A stretch of DNA of 64,000 nucleotides from Parietaria judaica (lineage: Eukaryota > Streptophyta > Magnoliopsida > Rosales > Urticaceae). Where the stretch lies: assembly GCA_954871525.1 (NCBI GenBank), contig OX940865.1, positions 1,550,001 through 1,614,000 on the forward strand, in the 5' to 3' direction. Under the pieces are notes generated by a model. It did not search any database. It had not been told where the DNA came from and saw only the letters and a program-made list of their open reading frames with translations. The position numbers and the translations under genes are program-made. Of this stretch, positions 11,019 through 22,454 are shown in pieces. How positions within the stretch are numbered: position 1 is the stretch's first letter; the number at the start of each line of letters is the position of its first letter.

Positions 11019-11900
11019 TGTTGATGTTGAAAAATAGATTACATAGTGGTGTGGCCAATGTCGTGATAATGGGCCACGCATATCGTTGTTTGTAAAATCC
11101 CCTTGGTTAGAGGCTTGAATATAAAGTCTTGCGGATTGGACACTCCTCTAAGCATTGAACCTTATTCGGCCTATTAGTGCAAATTCTTAGAATCCCCGCC
11201 TAGTCCATCAGAGAGAACACGGGATATAGGTCAATGACCTAAGAATTGGAACATCCGTAGGGTAGGCTGACGCTTAAAACTTGAGTCTTTGATGTCTAAG
11301 GGAGCCAGGGGTAATGATATATAATGCCGCACCTTCTCATATATAGCAAGGATGCATACGTATCTGTTAATTCGGGAATCGTACCTAAGATTACTTGGGT
11401 AAGCTAGGACCCGATAACGGAGAAGGGGGTCACTCGATGCTCGGAGTCTGGGATTCAACACACGCCTTTTTTCTACTTAGTTCGGCCGCTCCGATGATAG
11501 TCGGATATTATAAACATGTCTATATATAAATATATATAAGAATGAGAAAACAAAGTTATATAATTCTGGAGAATATTTTTATCTGTTAGCATTTGAATGA
11601 AATGAAGTTCGTGTTTATATATGGCAGGGTCCAAGGACCTATGGGAAATTATTAATAACTTGACTGGACCCTTAGGCAATTTGAAAATAAATGAATAATT
11701 CCCTTGTGTTCTCTACGCACCCTTAAGGGTGCGAAGGGCATGAGGGTGCACTAGTGAAGGCGCACGAGGTATGCTAGGCTCCCCTAAGGGCCCGTAGGGC
11801 TTCAGGACACGTTTTTTCCCTCAAGGGCGCGCTTGGGTGCTCTAATTTTTTTGGGCCTCTAAATATTCAATTTTTGTAATATGTGTCTTTGTCGGGCATT
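11019..11900 (-). repeat. LTR-like repeat of the Gypsy-like element, right copy
   Basis: Starts at TGTTGATGTTG. It shares the block 'aattattaataacttgactg' and the 'gggtgcg' repeats with the left copy. The far edge is approximate. Confidence 0.55.
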
Positions 11901-12079
11901 TTTGGGCCGAAATAAAAATTTATTATTTATGGAAAACACCCATAACATAAACAATTAGAAAAATGCCACAAATAATAATAAATTCCTTAGTTGAATTTTA
12001 ACATAAATATTTCCTAACCAAAATATTTTAATAATATATATAAATACCTAAATAAAACAACAATATAATATGTTCTTAA
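11901..12079. other. AT-rich joint between the Gypsy-like element and Copia X
   Basis: Untranslated 3' region of Copia X (minus strand) following its last pol codons. The expected 3' LTR is not recognised. Confidence 0.4.
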
Positions 12080-12580
12080 GAATCCTCTAGGTATGAAATA
12101 CCAATATTTTTTGCGTGACCCGCATGCGTCTCATGCGCTAAAGCCTTTGTTAGCGGATCTACAACATTATATCCGTATGTTGAATTCTTATATGAGGTGA
12201 AATCTCTGCTAACCACAATTTCATCTTTATTGATGAATTCTTATATGAGATGAAATCTCTAGAGTGTATGTTTGGACTTGTAGTCAAACCTTGGTTCCTT
12301 ATTCTAAGCAATTTTCCCAATATCATCAGAACAAAATAGTTGAATTCCGTCTAACATGCTAGGAACAACTCCAATACCATAAAAAAATTCTTATCCAAAC
12401 AACTTAATTGATCGCTTCACTAAAAGCCATATAGTTTGCCTCAGTTGTGGAATCAACTACAGTAGCTAGTCTTGAACTCCTCCAACTTATAGGTCCATCA
12501 TTGATGAAATATATATAGTCTGTCTGATAACTGGAATCGTCTTGATTGGTCTAGAAACTAGCATTATTGTAACCATTTAC
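12080..12580 (-). pseudogene. Copia X RNase H remnant (C-terminal part of split pol)
   Basis: Minus-strand frames read VNGYNNASF, 'GPISWRSSRLATVVDSTTE', 'ANYMAFSEAIN' and 'VVDPLTKALAHE'. These follow the RNase H end of plant Copia polyproteins (NGYTDASF, ISWRSSKQ.TVADSTTEAEY, NVADPLTKPL). RNase H removes the RNA strand of the hybrid during reverse transcription. Stops and frameshifts are frequent. The first codons (V-N-G-Y) abut element S at 12580, and the preceding part of the same pol resumes at 31309, on the other side of S. Confidence 0.85.
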
Positions 12581-13345
12581 TGTCGAAATACGATTTTGTC
12601 AATGTGTAATTAGTATAAAGCGCAATGGGCTTATCATATTATTAGTTGGAAGAAGTCAACAGGTCTTGTCGCTTTTCCGAAACAGCCTGCATATATTGGC
12701 TTAATGACGAATTATAATTAGAATCTTGAGGAGCTGGTCACATAGTCACGAAGGCATCGTCTGAAGCTTTGACTTGATACCCAAGCAAGAAGTAATGGCT
12801 TCACGGAGAGAACATGCGAAATCTGGTCACCCGAGCGACGAGGCCGTCACCCAAACGACAAATATGAACATAAACAACACCAAATATACTAAATAAAGGC
12901 TCATTCAAGCACCTTAAAGCACATAACTTATGATATGTTGATCAGTGGCACAATTCAAGGAAGATTTCAGCTCAAGGTAGGAATTGAAGGCGGAATCAAA
13001 GGCTCATGTACTCCGCGCATTGAAGACAAATATTCAAATATGAAGGCTATAAAGAGAAAGCTTCTACATCAGATTTTTGGGCCTGGCTGTGACTCCTATC
13101 TTGGGTTGGACTTAGCTTAGAGAATCACTCATTGTATAGAGAAATACTTATTATTTACCCACGTTCATGTATTTACTTGTATCTTTTACCACCAAAAATA
13201 TCAATAACTTAATAGCGTACGTAGCTGTCGCGGTGACAGGTGAACCTATTTAAAAAAAATGATCATTGTCTCTTTTCTTCCTCCGTCACACGTCTCTTGC
13301 AACGTGATCTAGTTTTAACGGAAAGACTCGAGCTCTAAGGTAATG
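12581..13345 (+). repeat. Left LTR of element S (3' end lost)
   Basis: Matches 30340 to about 31243 with many substitutions, including the shared TATA region 'gaaggctataaagagaaagc' near 13041-13060. Homology stops after 'ctctaaggtaat', about 65 bp before the expected LTR end, where other retroelement sequence begins. Confidence 0.8.
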
Positions 13346-13728
13346 TGATGCCGATGAAGTAGGACTTGCCTTCCTCGAAGCCAGAGACCAGATGAAGGCG
13401 TCCTCGAGATGAAGTCCCAGAAGCAGAGTCGTGAAGAAACCTCCTCTAGGATGAGTTGCGAGAAGAACTCATCTCGATAAAGCACATTTATTGCAAATTA
13501 TCTTCCGTTATTTTTTTCCTGTTTATTTGCTTTATTGGTGGGATTTTATTATTTGTTTCCTTTTATTTTTTATTCTGTTTAGCCCTAGACCCTAGTCTAT
13601 TTAAAGGCTCATTTTGACTTTTTGTAATTAGTTTTGATAATATATTTTCTAAGCTTTTGCTTTGAATCTCGAGTTCATTCTCGTTGAGACGCATTCTTGT
13701 CTTTCATCCATAGTCTGCTCTACATCAC
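13346..13728 (+). repeat. 3' part of an LTR from a different Gypsy element
   Basis: The stretch 'cctagtctatttaaaggctc' looks like an LTR promoter with a TATA-like 'tatttaaag'. It ends 'ctctacatca' directly before a primer-binding site at 13729. It is unrelated to the end of the right S LTR, so it belongs to another element. Confidence 0.6.
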
Positions 13729-13742
13729 TTGGTATCAGAGCC
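13729..13742 (+). other. Primer-binding site upstream of gag
   Basis: TTGGTATCAGAGCC matches the initiator tRNA-Met type site and stands 17 bases before the gag start codon at 13759. Confidence 0.85.
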
Positions 13743-13758
13743 AGCCATATTTGCACAG

Positions 13759-14570
13759 ATGGTGCCGAAGAAACAAGTTGTTCAAGACACCAACGTAAAG
13801 CCACTCATGGCGAAACACGAAGAGGTCGACGGATTACGGGCTCAGATGTAGTTTTTGACCCGTCAGATGGGTGCATTCATGCAACATCAAACAGAACAAC
13901 GAAATCGAGACGTGTTCGACACTAAGAGTGATCTGGCTAACCCGTTCGGAGATCAACTTCGTGGAAGTGCAGCGGTTCCAGAGGCAGCGAGATGGGAAGC
14001 ATCGTTAAAGGTGGAAATCCCTCAGTTCCATGGAAGTATCCAGGCCTATGAGTTTCTCGATTGGCTTGTGATTATCGAAAAGGATCTCGAATTCAAAGAA
14101 TTCTTGACAGACCAGTGAGCTTCAATCATCGCGATTAGATTTCGTGGCCGTGCTGCGGCATGGTGATCACAATTGAAGGCTTTTCGTCATCGCACCGGCA
14201 AGCCTAAAATTGTGACGTGGGCAAAACTGAAGAAGCATATGCGAGCGGAGTTCCTTCCGTTCAATTATGAGCGCAACCTTTACATTGCTCTTCAAAACCT
14301 ACGACAGGGTACTAAATCTTTCGTCGAGTATACCACTGCTTTTTGGATGCTCGTGACACGTGTCGAGCACAACGAGTGTGGCTCCCAATTGACCTCACGC
14401 TATATTTGTGGTCTTTGCACCTCAATACAAGATGTGATCAACCTGTTCGATCCTATCTCCATGTTCGAGGACCAACAATGTGCCATCGCAATAGAGACGC
14501 AACAAACAAGGACCGATTCTTGCGAGCACTAGCTCTAGCTCCCCCTCACAGAAGATTGCGAGCACTAGCT
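13759..14570 (+). pseudogene. gag: Ty3/Gypsy gag (capsid region), three internal stops
   Basis: One frame from ATG 13759 shows 'RWEASLKVEIPQFHGSIQ', 'FLDWLVIIEKDLEF', 'IRFRGRAAAW', 'TWAKLKKHMRAEFLPFNYER', 'LQNLRQGTKSFVEYTTAFW', in the order of plant Gypsy gag. Stops fall at 13849, after 'FLTDQ' and after 'RGRAAAW'; the last two fit CGA-to-TGA and TGG-to-TGA changes. The capsid would form particles around element RNA. The frame breaks near 14530, where a 39-bp unit containing 'tgcgagcactagctct' is duplicated, and the zinc knuckle continues in the next frame. Confidence 0.9.
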
Positions 14571-15535
14571 CTCTTTCCACCCCCTCGCAGAACCCACCTT
14601 TTCGGCCTACGAACACGGGCCTTTGTTGTTTTGGCTGCGGTGAGCTTGGTCATTATCGCCAGAATTTCCCCAACCCTCCTCGTGCGGGTCTCTTCCTCGA
14701 CGAGGCCGATGACGATGAGGGTCCCTTATTCGGCGAGGACCCTGCTCAACCCGTTGAGACACTCGAGCTGGACGGTGACGTCGGGCACGCTCTCGTCCTT
14801 CGACGAACCCCCATGGCGGATCCTCTTCGTGAACGCTCCATCAACGATCTTGTCCTTGCTGCCTCGAATCCCCTCCTCGCGGATTCCTCCTCGCAGATTC
14901 GCCATCGCGGAGCACCTCCTCGCAGTTACTCTCTCGAGAATAACGTCATCACAACTTCGTCCTCACGGATTTCCCCTCGAGGCCTTGTTGCCGACGACCC
15001 TTGGTCCTCTCGACAGCCCACATTGGAACTACAAGGCGACCCCGAACATGCACTCTTCCTCCGCCGCAACTTCTTCTCCAAGCTAGGACGCAACGATCGG
15101 TGGCTCTGATCCAGCTTATTCCTTTCTACATGTAAGATCGGTAGGAAATTTTGTCGCTTCTTCATTGACTCAAGGAGTTTCAAAACCATCATCGTCGAAG
15201 ATAAGGTGATGAAACTCGGGCTCCCAACGGAGTGTCACCCAAAACTGTACAAGCTCGCCTGGCTTCAAGCCGGCACTGACGTTTCCAACTCCCAGCCCAC
15301 ACATCTATGTTTTTCAATTGGTTCTTCTTTCCGTGATGAAATACTCTGTGATATCGTGGCGATGGACGCTTTTCACTTGATCCTAGGTCGACCATGGCAA
15401 TTAGATCGCAAAACAGTGCACGACGGTGAGAAGAACACCTACAGCTTTATGAAGGATGACCAGACGATTGTGCTTCTTCCGATGAAACCCAACGCGATAA
15501 CTATGAGATGTTCGTCGCCCAGCTTACTCACCGGG
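14571..15535 (+). pseudogene. Ty3/Gypsy zinc knuckle and aspartic protease remnant
   Basis: In frame +2, 'CFGCGELGHYRQNF' (near 14630) is a CCHC knuckle whose last Cys is Phe. A Ser/Arg-rich linker follows, then one stop at 15107, then the protease: 'STCKIGRKFCRFFIDSRSFK', 'VMKLGLPTECHPKLYKLAWL' and 'DIVAMDAFHLILGRPWQLDR'. The catalytic triplet D-S-G reads D-S-R. Homology ends near 15535, before any reverse transcriptase. The rest of pol is absent. Confidence 0.88.
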
Positions 15536-16440
15536 GATCATGGAGCCAGGAAGGTCGGGAGACGTCATCCCTACGAAATCGGGAGTCACCACTGCCGTAT
15601 AATCGAGGGGCACATCAGATAAATCACCAAAGTACGTACCGGGTCCCTGAAAGGTATGTTTGATCCAAGCCCCATGCTTGGCAGGGAAGGCATAATGGGC
15701 GAAATGGCGTCCAGTCCACCTGGAAAATACAAAAGAGGGACATCTCCGTCCGCTTCGGGCTGGCGTCTCCGGCGCCTCATACGGGAGGTACCAGTGGACT
15801 GATGATGGTGACCTCCGGAATGAGTCTGGTCCATACATGCAAAAAGGAAAAGAAGCGTTAGAGAATATATGATATACAGCATAAATAAACACTCACCAAA
15901 GAAAAAGCAAAATTCACACATACACCGAGGGGGTTCCCATTGAAAAAGTTGATACTCCAATCAGATCACGGAAACAAGCTGGCAAAAGCCCGAGGTTGCA
16001 TCCACCCCGATTAAACCCAAGAAGTCCTCGTCAAATGAGAGGAGAAGCGCCCAGGGATTGCACATTCCACCATGAAGAAGCGGACAAAATCCCTATCGAT
16101 GGCCATCGTCGGATGATACGACCGAAGACGTCCAAAGTACCGAGGGGAAGATCCCAGGAAAGTTTCGGGAACCCACACCCAACGTATTTGCCAATTCGGA
16201 TCCAAGACTAGTTATAGATGGCTAATGGGCAGCGTCTGAATAATGCGGGGACGCACCCAAGCTCTGATCACACGGCCACTTTCAGCAGATTCAAGTTGAA
16301 GAATTTGCCGAAGCTGAGATAGGAAACCTTTGATTCAAGGGAGACTCACTGATATAGCAGTCAAAACCTTTGAGCAGAGAAAAAATTACTATTCACCCGG
16401 CTGTAACTCCTTGCTTCACGCAAATGTTTCCGTTCTCGTC
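15536..16440. other. Unassigned segment after the gag-protease block
   Basis: Moderately GC-rich sequence with several overlapping open frames (15524-15960 minus, 15996-16211 plus) and no family motif I recognise. It could be LTR or leader of a Gypsy element read on the minus strand, because a minus-strand TATA box lies just to its right. Confidence 0.4.
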
Positions 16441-16449
16441 CCCTTCCAC

Positions 16450-16461
16450 TTATATTTATAG
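16450..16461 (-). promoter_or_regulatory. TATA box pointing left
   Basis: Minus strand reads CTATAAATATAAG, a strong plant TATA box, followed in that direction by sequence resembling an untranslated leader. Confidence 0.55.
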
Positions 16462-16757
16462 AAATTTTACGGAAATTAAAAATTCCCGCAAATTTGGAGG
16501 TTTAATGTTACGGGTCTTTACGGGATTAATGATTTTACGGTTTAATTGAGAGAAAATCATTTGATTTAATTAAAATGATTTATCTTTAATTAAAAAAAAT
16601 CAGCCCCAAAGTAAAAATTCCTCTTCAAAGTCCCTTTTTCGCGAAATAAAGTGTCCAGATGATCCCAAAAGTATGATAATACCCAAAAATTGGTATAAAA
16701 TTTGTGAAAAACGGACTAGGGACGAGTCCGGGACCTCCCGGGACGACCTGAGAGGGT

Positions 16758-16867
16758 CCCACCACGTGGTGGGGCACCCTAGGGGCCCACCAAGGGGCCC
16801 ATTCTGACAGGGACACGTGTTGCCCATTCCCTGGAGCCGCGTTGCTCCACCAGCAAAGTGACACGTG
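16758..16867. promoter_or_regulatory. Cluster of CACGTG G-boxes
   Basis: Three CACGTG cores occur in 110 bp: at 16763-16768, inside the perfect 16-bp palindrome CCCACCACGTGGTGGG (16758-16773), and at 16814-16819 and 16862-16867. G-boxes bind bZIP and bHLH factors in light and stress responses. Lying upstream of the TATA box at 17085, they look like a retrotransposon U3 enhancer; no test of activity is possible here. Confidence 0.6.
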
Positions 16868-17084
16868 TCCCACGTCCGTGGGAGGCAGCAGCCTCGGTTC
16901 ACCACGCGCCAAGGTGACCTGATCCAGTTTCCGGCCGCGCGTGAGGGCGCGTCCGGCATCCGATCTCCGTGATTTGTGCGGCGTTGGATTGGGAATGTCC
17001 GGGAGATGCGAAAACCTATATAATTTTGCCTCAGGGTCTTCTCGGATGAGGAGATAATTGCGAAACAGCCCTCGGGCTTTTTCC

Positions 17085-17092
17085 TATAAATA
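17085..17092 (+). promoter_or_regulatory. TATA box pointing right
   Basis: TATAAATA in 'cctataaataggagg', followed by a leader-like 'ttcattcacacaccattc', as in plant Gypsy LTRs. Confidence 0.65.
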
Positions 17093-17739
17093 GGAGGTCG
17101 ACCTCCCTTCATTCACACACCATTCTACCCGAGAAAAACACTTGGGAACACCTCCAAAATCTCCTAAAACCCTCTCTAACATTCCTAAAACCGATCATCA
17201 TCAAAATAGCCCGCTAATGTTGAGCGTCGGAGGTGAATCGGGAGGTACAACCCTCTTTTCTCCATGGCCGTGGTGTTGTTTTGTCAGGTTCTAGAATAGA
17301 GAAATCCAGCTAGAGCGGAAGCTATGGAGAAAATTCTAGCACGATTTACAACTTCCCCTGTCTATATTTGGGATTGTTGTGGTGCTCGTTCTATCCTTTG
17401 GAATTTATATCTGTCGAAGATATACTGACTTTACGGATAGAGCGGAGGACCCGGATCCAAACTAATGACGCAGGCCGGAGGTATTATCCACCAGGGTTCA
17501 TCTTAAAGTCTACTTCTCGATCTATTCCACGTGAAGACCTGATTAGTGTGGTGCCCGAACCTGTGGTCAGGTAGTGTGCGGGCCTGAATCAGGTCCCATG
17601 TCGGAAAAAAGGATCCGAGTGACTTTGAGGTGCCAAAAGTCGAAGCCCGAAATTCTCAAAAGTCTACTGTCGACATTGGGCCCGGTCCAACACGAGCTAT
17701 TAGGCCGTTACAGTGTGTGATCCATTTTTCTGCATCAAC

Positions 17740-18399
17740 ATTAGCCATTTTAATATCAGATTTTATTATTAATTTTTGTGCATAAATTTTATTCTAAAAT
17801 ACTAAAATAGTTCGTACTAAAATACAGCTCATATGTAGCTATTATCATATTAATTTTCAAAAATAATAAGAAAATTTCTCTGTTTTTTTGCCACGTTCAA
17901 ATATATACCTAATTTGCTATTATTATGGGCAGTTATGATAACAAAAAATTCTCTATTTCTTTCTCTCGGCATACAGTGAAGAGTTCTTCATCATCATATT
18001 TCTCTCTCCCTACTAGATCCCATTTGCCGCCTACGTCGCCATGGAGCTCTCTCTCTCTCTCTCTCTCTCATGGAGCTCGCAAGCGGGAGATCCAACAACG
18101 GCGTCCTCAATTCTCCATTTCTTGATTCTTTTATTCATTTCCAGGAGTCAGAAACTTGAGCTCATCTCCGGCGGCAATAAATTCATTGCCGTTTCTCTCT
18201 CCGATGCCAAAGCCAATTAGGCTTGATCCACAATGGTCGATAATTAATATCGCTTATTGTCGGTTTGATTTTTCGACGACATCAAGGGCGCGACACTCAG
18301 ATCTTCCACTCCATCACTATGATTGTCGGCGATCGGAGCCACGACGATTGTGACGGTGGTTCACCAAAACCAGAGCATGTGAAAGCTCAAATCGTAGTT
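17740..18399. other. Spacer with a (CT)n tract and exon-like stretch
   Basis: 17925-18360 is less AT-rich than its surroundings and has a (CT)12 tract (18047-18070) flanked by 'atggagct' on the left and 'catggagct' on the right. A possible splice acceptor 'atttccag' stands near 18143. Short open frames exist but show no domain. It may be the 5' end of a captured host gene; this is weak. Confidence 0.35.
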
Positions 18400-18640
18400 C
18401 GCATTTGTTAATTCACGTTGATTTGTGCTATTGTTTTGTTAGTTCGTGTTAATTCCACGTAAATTTATGTTAATTGTTTGTTAATTCGTGTTAGTCTTCG
18501 ATTTAATTCAATATATATTTTTGATTATTTGTGTTACTTCATCTTAATGTTTGATTTAATACACTTTACGTTCGTGTTAATTCGTGTTGATTTATTAATT
18601 CGTGTTAATACATAATAACATACGTGTTAACAGAATTTTT
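18400..18640. repeat. Degenerate 'gttaattcgtgtt' repeats
   Basis: At least eight spaced copies of 'ttaattcgtgtta' or close variants occur, as an old simple array. Confidence 0.7.
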
Positions 18641-19734
18641 TACTCTTAAAAGTAAATAAAAATGATGCAATATGATCAACATTATTATGAAACTATAATT
18701 TTGTCAATTAAAGAGTTCACAAGTCTCACTAATTTTTTCGTTTAAAAAATTTAAAAAAAATCAAAATATTTTAATTAAAATAGTGTATTTATGATATTCA
18801 TTTAGCAATTAATTTTCAAAATTTAACCCTAAAAATGTGGATGTCAAACCACTAATTACTTTAGTTTAAATTCATATTAGTATATTAACAAACTATACGC
18901 GTATTTTTATGTTAATAAATTTCAAAATTAAGCCATCAAAATGTGGATTTGATAGTTTCCATAATAATAGATATTTGTTATTGACTTAATATTTTCTTAA
19001 TAATAGCAATAGTTAATAATTTTTAAACGTGTAATATGAAAAGGCAATTAAGCATATAATTATTAGCAATAAATATTTGTAAGTTAAATATTTTTTAATA
19101 AATAAGGGTGATAAAGTCCTTTTACAATGATTAGTATGGTTAATTGGCTAGTTCTAAATATCAACCAAACTTTGAATTTTTACAAAAGTCAAGTTTCAAT
19201 TTGGCTTATTTTCTATAGAGCCCTCGTTTTTATATGCCGATAAATTGAGGGAAGTACCAGCTTGCCTATCCAAAACATGGTCTTGAAAGTGACGAGTGTC
19301 TTGATACCTAACAAATGATTACACAAACGTTCGAGATGGTCTTGGAACATGGGATAAGTGGAACCAAGATTCGGACCGGCTTCGTATGCCTAACACCGGC
19401 TACGTAGTGGTCCCTTGATCACGAAAACATGAAATGGGGGACACCATATACTTAGTCGACACCAAGTCATAACTGATCTGAATAGGTCAATTGTTTGGCC
19501 AACAATGCGCTCATTCCTTACCTTGGCTAAAATAATTAAATTGAATTCGGTCAATGCAACACATGCTGACAACTATCGACAAGCCTTTTTTGTCCAGAAC
19601 ATGGGATCTCAATACGGACAAGGGTCTTGATACCTACGGGAGTTTGTGATACCGACGAGGATCGTAACACTCACAGTTTGATTAGTAAGGCACCAGCTTG
19701 CTTACCTGAACTGTCTGACCGAGGGAGTCGCGAT
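18641..19734. other. AT-rich spacer and old tandem array flanking element A
   Basis: 18641-19230 is AT-rich without features. From 19235, units such as 'agtaccagcttgcctatcca' and 'gataccgacgaggatcgtaa' recur. The same units continue at 29879-30140 beyond element A, so A was inserted inside this array. Confidence 0.55.
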
Positions 19735-22312
19735 TGTTGGACATACGTGTCCTTAAACAAGATATTTATCCATTTTTAAAAGATTATGACGAGTCGTGGA
19801 ATAAAGATTATGCTTATTATGTTAATCTTATTATAGTTTCTGGTAGAGTAAAATAGAATGTTTGATTCCTTAGTTCATAAAGGATGCAATTATGTTATTA
19901 TTATAACAACAGAGTCATGTGAGGAAGAATTAATAAACATAATAAATGAACTTAAAGCGTCCGTGACCTGATTAACTGGGTGGGAGCCCATTAATCGGTA
20001 AGGTCATTAATGTGACTAAGTGACAATCTTATTCTGGATTATGTGTGTGTCACACTCACTAGAAGTGCATTAAGTACAAAGCGTCTTTATACTGGACTGG
20101 ACGTGACTTAAACTCAAGAAGTTATCGTATAAGACCGTCATTGATAACTTGTATTTGAGTCACAAAATGATGATCAAATTGATATTAGTTCTAAGTCTTG
20201 AGTGATCATGAGTCCGAGCTACTGACTTCATTGTTCTTTGATTTAACCGTTAAGGAACACAGGATATTACCGTTGTTCCCAACACTATTATTTTGGGAAC
20301 ATGATAGTCAGTAGTAAGGATGGCGTGATCATAGTCATGGGCATCACACAGCTCTCTTCAGAGTCATGATGATTCCCTTGGTTGCCAGTGGTGAGAAGTG
20401 AGAGGTACCAGTGCGAAACTTATGAATCAAAACCATAGATGGGTTGCTTATAATATTACTGACTGAGTCAAGAATGAAAATGAAATGAGGGGCATTACGG
20501 TAAAAACCGCCTGCTCATGTGTGAGTCATCAAGTGAAAGGACAATAACCCGAATTTGATTGAATCAATGGACACCCATCTTTTATAAGGGAATAATATAT
20601 ACCGTATCACTAAAGAGTGCAGCCTTGGGTCTATAGTGGAATCACTTCGAGGTTTGACTAACAACTAGCAGTTCGTTGGAGCTTAAGTGATACGGGTCCA
20701 TGGTCTCCAGGATAGCTCCGTAACCGATGATACGTACGTGATTAAAATACATTCGGGATAATGTTTAATCATTTGGCTCGACTTATAAAACTGAAAATTC
20801 TGTGTCAGACGTCAGATAGTTTTATCGTCAGCGTGGCAAAAGTATCATATTTTGGTACACGGAATTAACTGATAAAAAGAAAATTAGAATTTATATTTTC
20901 TAACAGAACCATGCTATTGGAAATTAAATTCTACGCAACTTTACTTTTTAAACCAAGTCATTAAGACTTACGGTTTGTTATTTATGAATTTTCTAAGTTT
21001 GTGTTCGGTACGATAAACTATGAAATTAAATCACATGTCACGAATTTAATTGATGGTGTGGCACCATGACATCTAATGTGTGATATTGATACCAGGTTTT
21101 ATTGATATAATTTAATTATTTGGATTTAATTATTAATATCTTATAAATAATTAATTAATAATTAATAGATTTATATTAATAAATAAAATATATATTTATA
21201 TATATTATATGTGTAAATCGTTTATTGAGCAGCAAGGAAAGTGCAACCACTTCACACACATTTGACTTGGTTTGAACTTTTAATATTTACGGCATAAGTA
21301 CCTAATGTTTGGTAATTTAGCAAAACCCTAAAATCAATTTAATCCATTGGATCGGAAATGATTTAGTATCAACTATTGGATTAAGATAATTGATTTTTGA
21401 CCTAACCCTAATTCGAAAATAGTAGCTTGGTGACCAAGCTTAGGGTTTTTCGAATTTGACCTAATTAATTGTATCTGTTGGATCGGTTTAAGATTTAATC
21501 TTTACCGTTTGATTGGAAGGAAATTAATATATAATAATTAATAATTTTCGAAATTGTTATTATTATTATATATATAAATTTCAAAATATTATTTAAATAA
21601 GTAGATAAGCTTGGTTTTTAATTATACCAAGTCTTTCTTATTTAATTAAATCCCTGATTAATTACATCCATTGGATTTAGATGAGATTGAATCTTAACCT
21701 TTGGATTAAGATAATTAATTATATTTAATGTATATAAATTCGAAATTTGGGAGTGAATTTCTCAAATTGGGTTACGGGCAAAGGTTATAAATAGGGAGCT
21801 CATTGTACACATTTTACACACCTTGCCCAGAGCAAAAACTCGAGCTCTCCTTCTCTCTCTAGGGTGTGCGAGTTTTCTGCTTCAGATCTCTCTTCTGGTT
21901 CGGCTTAGGAGATATTTTCTCCGGTAGCTTTAAAAAAACCGTCAGTTATTTTTTTCGACAGAGTCCTGCCGGCGAAGCCCACGCTTCGATATAAAGAATC
22001 AAAGAGAATATTCCTGAAGATCACGCAGCCGGAATCGTCAGTGGAGGTACGGCCTTATGCGTTGGGTTAATCAATGCAACCATTTACTGGTTTCTGTTTA
22101 TTTCCTATTCGACTAGATTATAAATAATGATAATGAAAATATTAAATTCAAAATATTTATCAGATCTTAACGAAATGATTATTACCCGATATCCGTGTCG
22201 TCGGTCCAGTAACAAGATTTCCGCTTTAAAATTAATTTTTAAATGTTATTGGGACGCCTGGGAGGCTATTATCGTGGTAAGGAAGTTGGACTGATACCAC
22301 CGATTTCCAACA
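19735..22312 (+). repeat. 5' LTR of Copia A (2578 bp)
   Basis: Runs from TGTTGGACATACG to TTTCCAACA, with the perfect terminal repeat TGTTGG/CCAACA. It contains a leader-like CT-rich stretch near 21840-21880 after 'ggttataaatagggagctc' (TATA near 21785), the likely promoter. Confidence 0.93.
21785..21793 (+). promoter_or_regulatory. TATA box of the 5' LTR of A
   Basis: 'ttataaatag' is followed about 50 bases on by a pyrimidine-rich leader. It is conserved in the 3' LTR ('gctataaataag', 29372-29384) and, in reverse, in LTRs B and 55440-58033. Confidence 0.7.
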
Positions 22313-22314
22313 AA

Positions 22315-22331
22315 TGGTATCACAACCATGG
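22315..22331 (+). other. Primer-binding site of Copia A
   Basis: TGGTATCACAACCATGG, two bases after the 5' LTR, matches the initiator tRNA-Met type site. Confidence 0.88.
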
Positions 22332-22454
22332 TTCAAGGATAAATAATTACGTAATTTAATTTAACGGTTTAAAGAACGGATTATTTGATGAATAAATTAA
22401 TATTTAAATTGAAATTAATTTCTAGATATTTTAATATTAATTTAAAATTAGATT

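Larger units (their letters stand above)
8342..11900 (-). mobile_element. Degenerate Ty3/Gypsy-like LTR element, probably non-autonomous
   Basis: Two diverged direct repeats, 8342 to about 9085 and 11019 to about 11900, each start TGTTGATGT(C/T)GAAAAATA. They also share the tail block 'ctatggg(c/a)aattattaata' followed by GC-rich 'gcgc' repeats. Between them the minus strand carries a recognisable Gypsy-type gag remnant and no pol. The outer edge of each repeat is uncertain because the copies are too diverged to align by eye. With gag only and about 3.6 kb in total, this looks like a deleted derivative. Confidence 0.6.
16590..17739 (+). repeat. Probable LTR fragment of a Tat-lineage Gypsy element
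   Basis: The G-boxes, TATA box, leader-like stretch and the terminal 'tttttctgcatcaaca' (ending 17739) fit a Gypsy LTR. No primer-binding site follows, and I could not find a clear TG start or a partner copy. The left edge is a guess. Confidence 0.5.

Noticed and set aside
15524..16211. Open frames of 60-124 codons after the Gypsy protease
   Set aside because: Both strands are open, no recognised motif, and no pol continuation; kept only as an unassigned segment.
18047..18070. GAGA-type promoter element at the (CT)n tract
   Set aside because: A simple dinucleotide run without a gene downstream is not enough to call a promoter.
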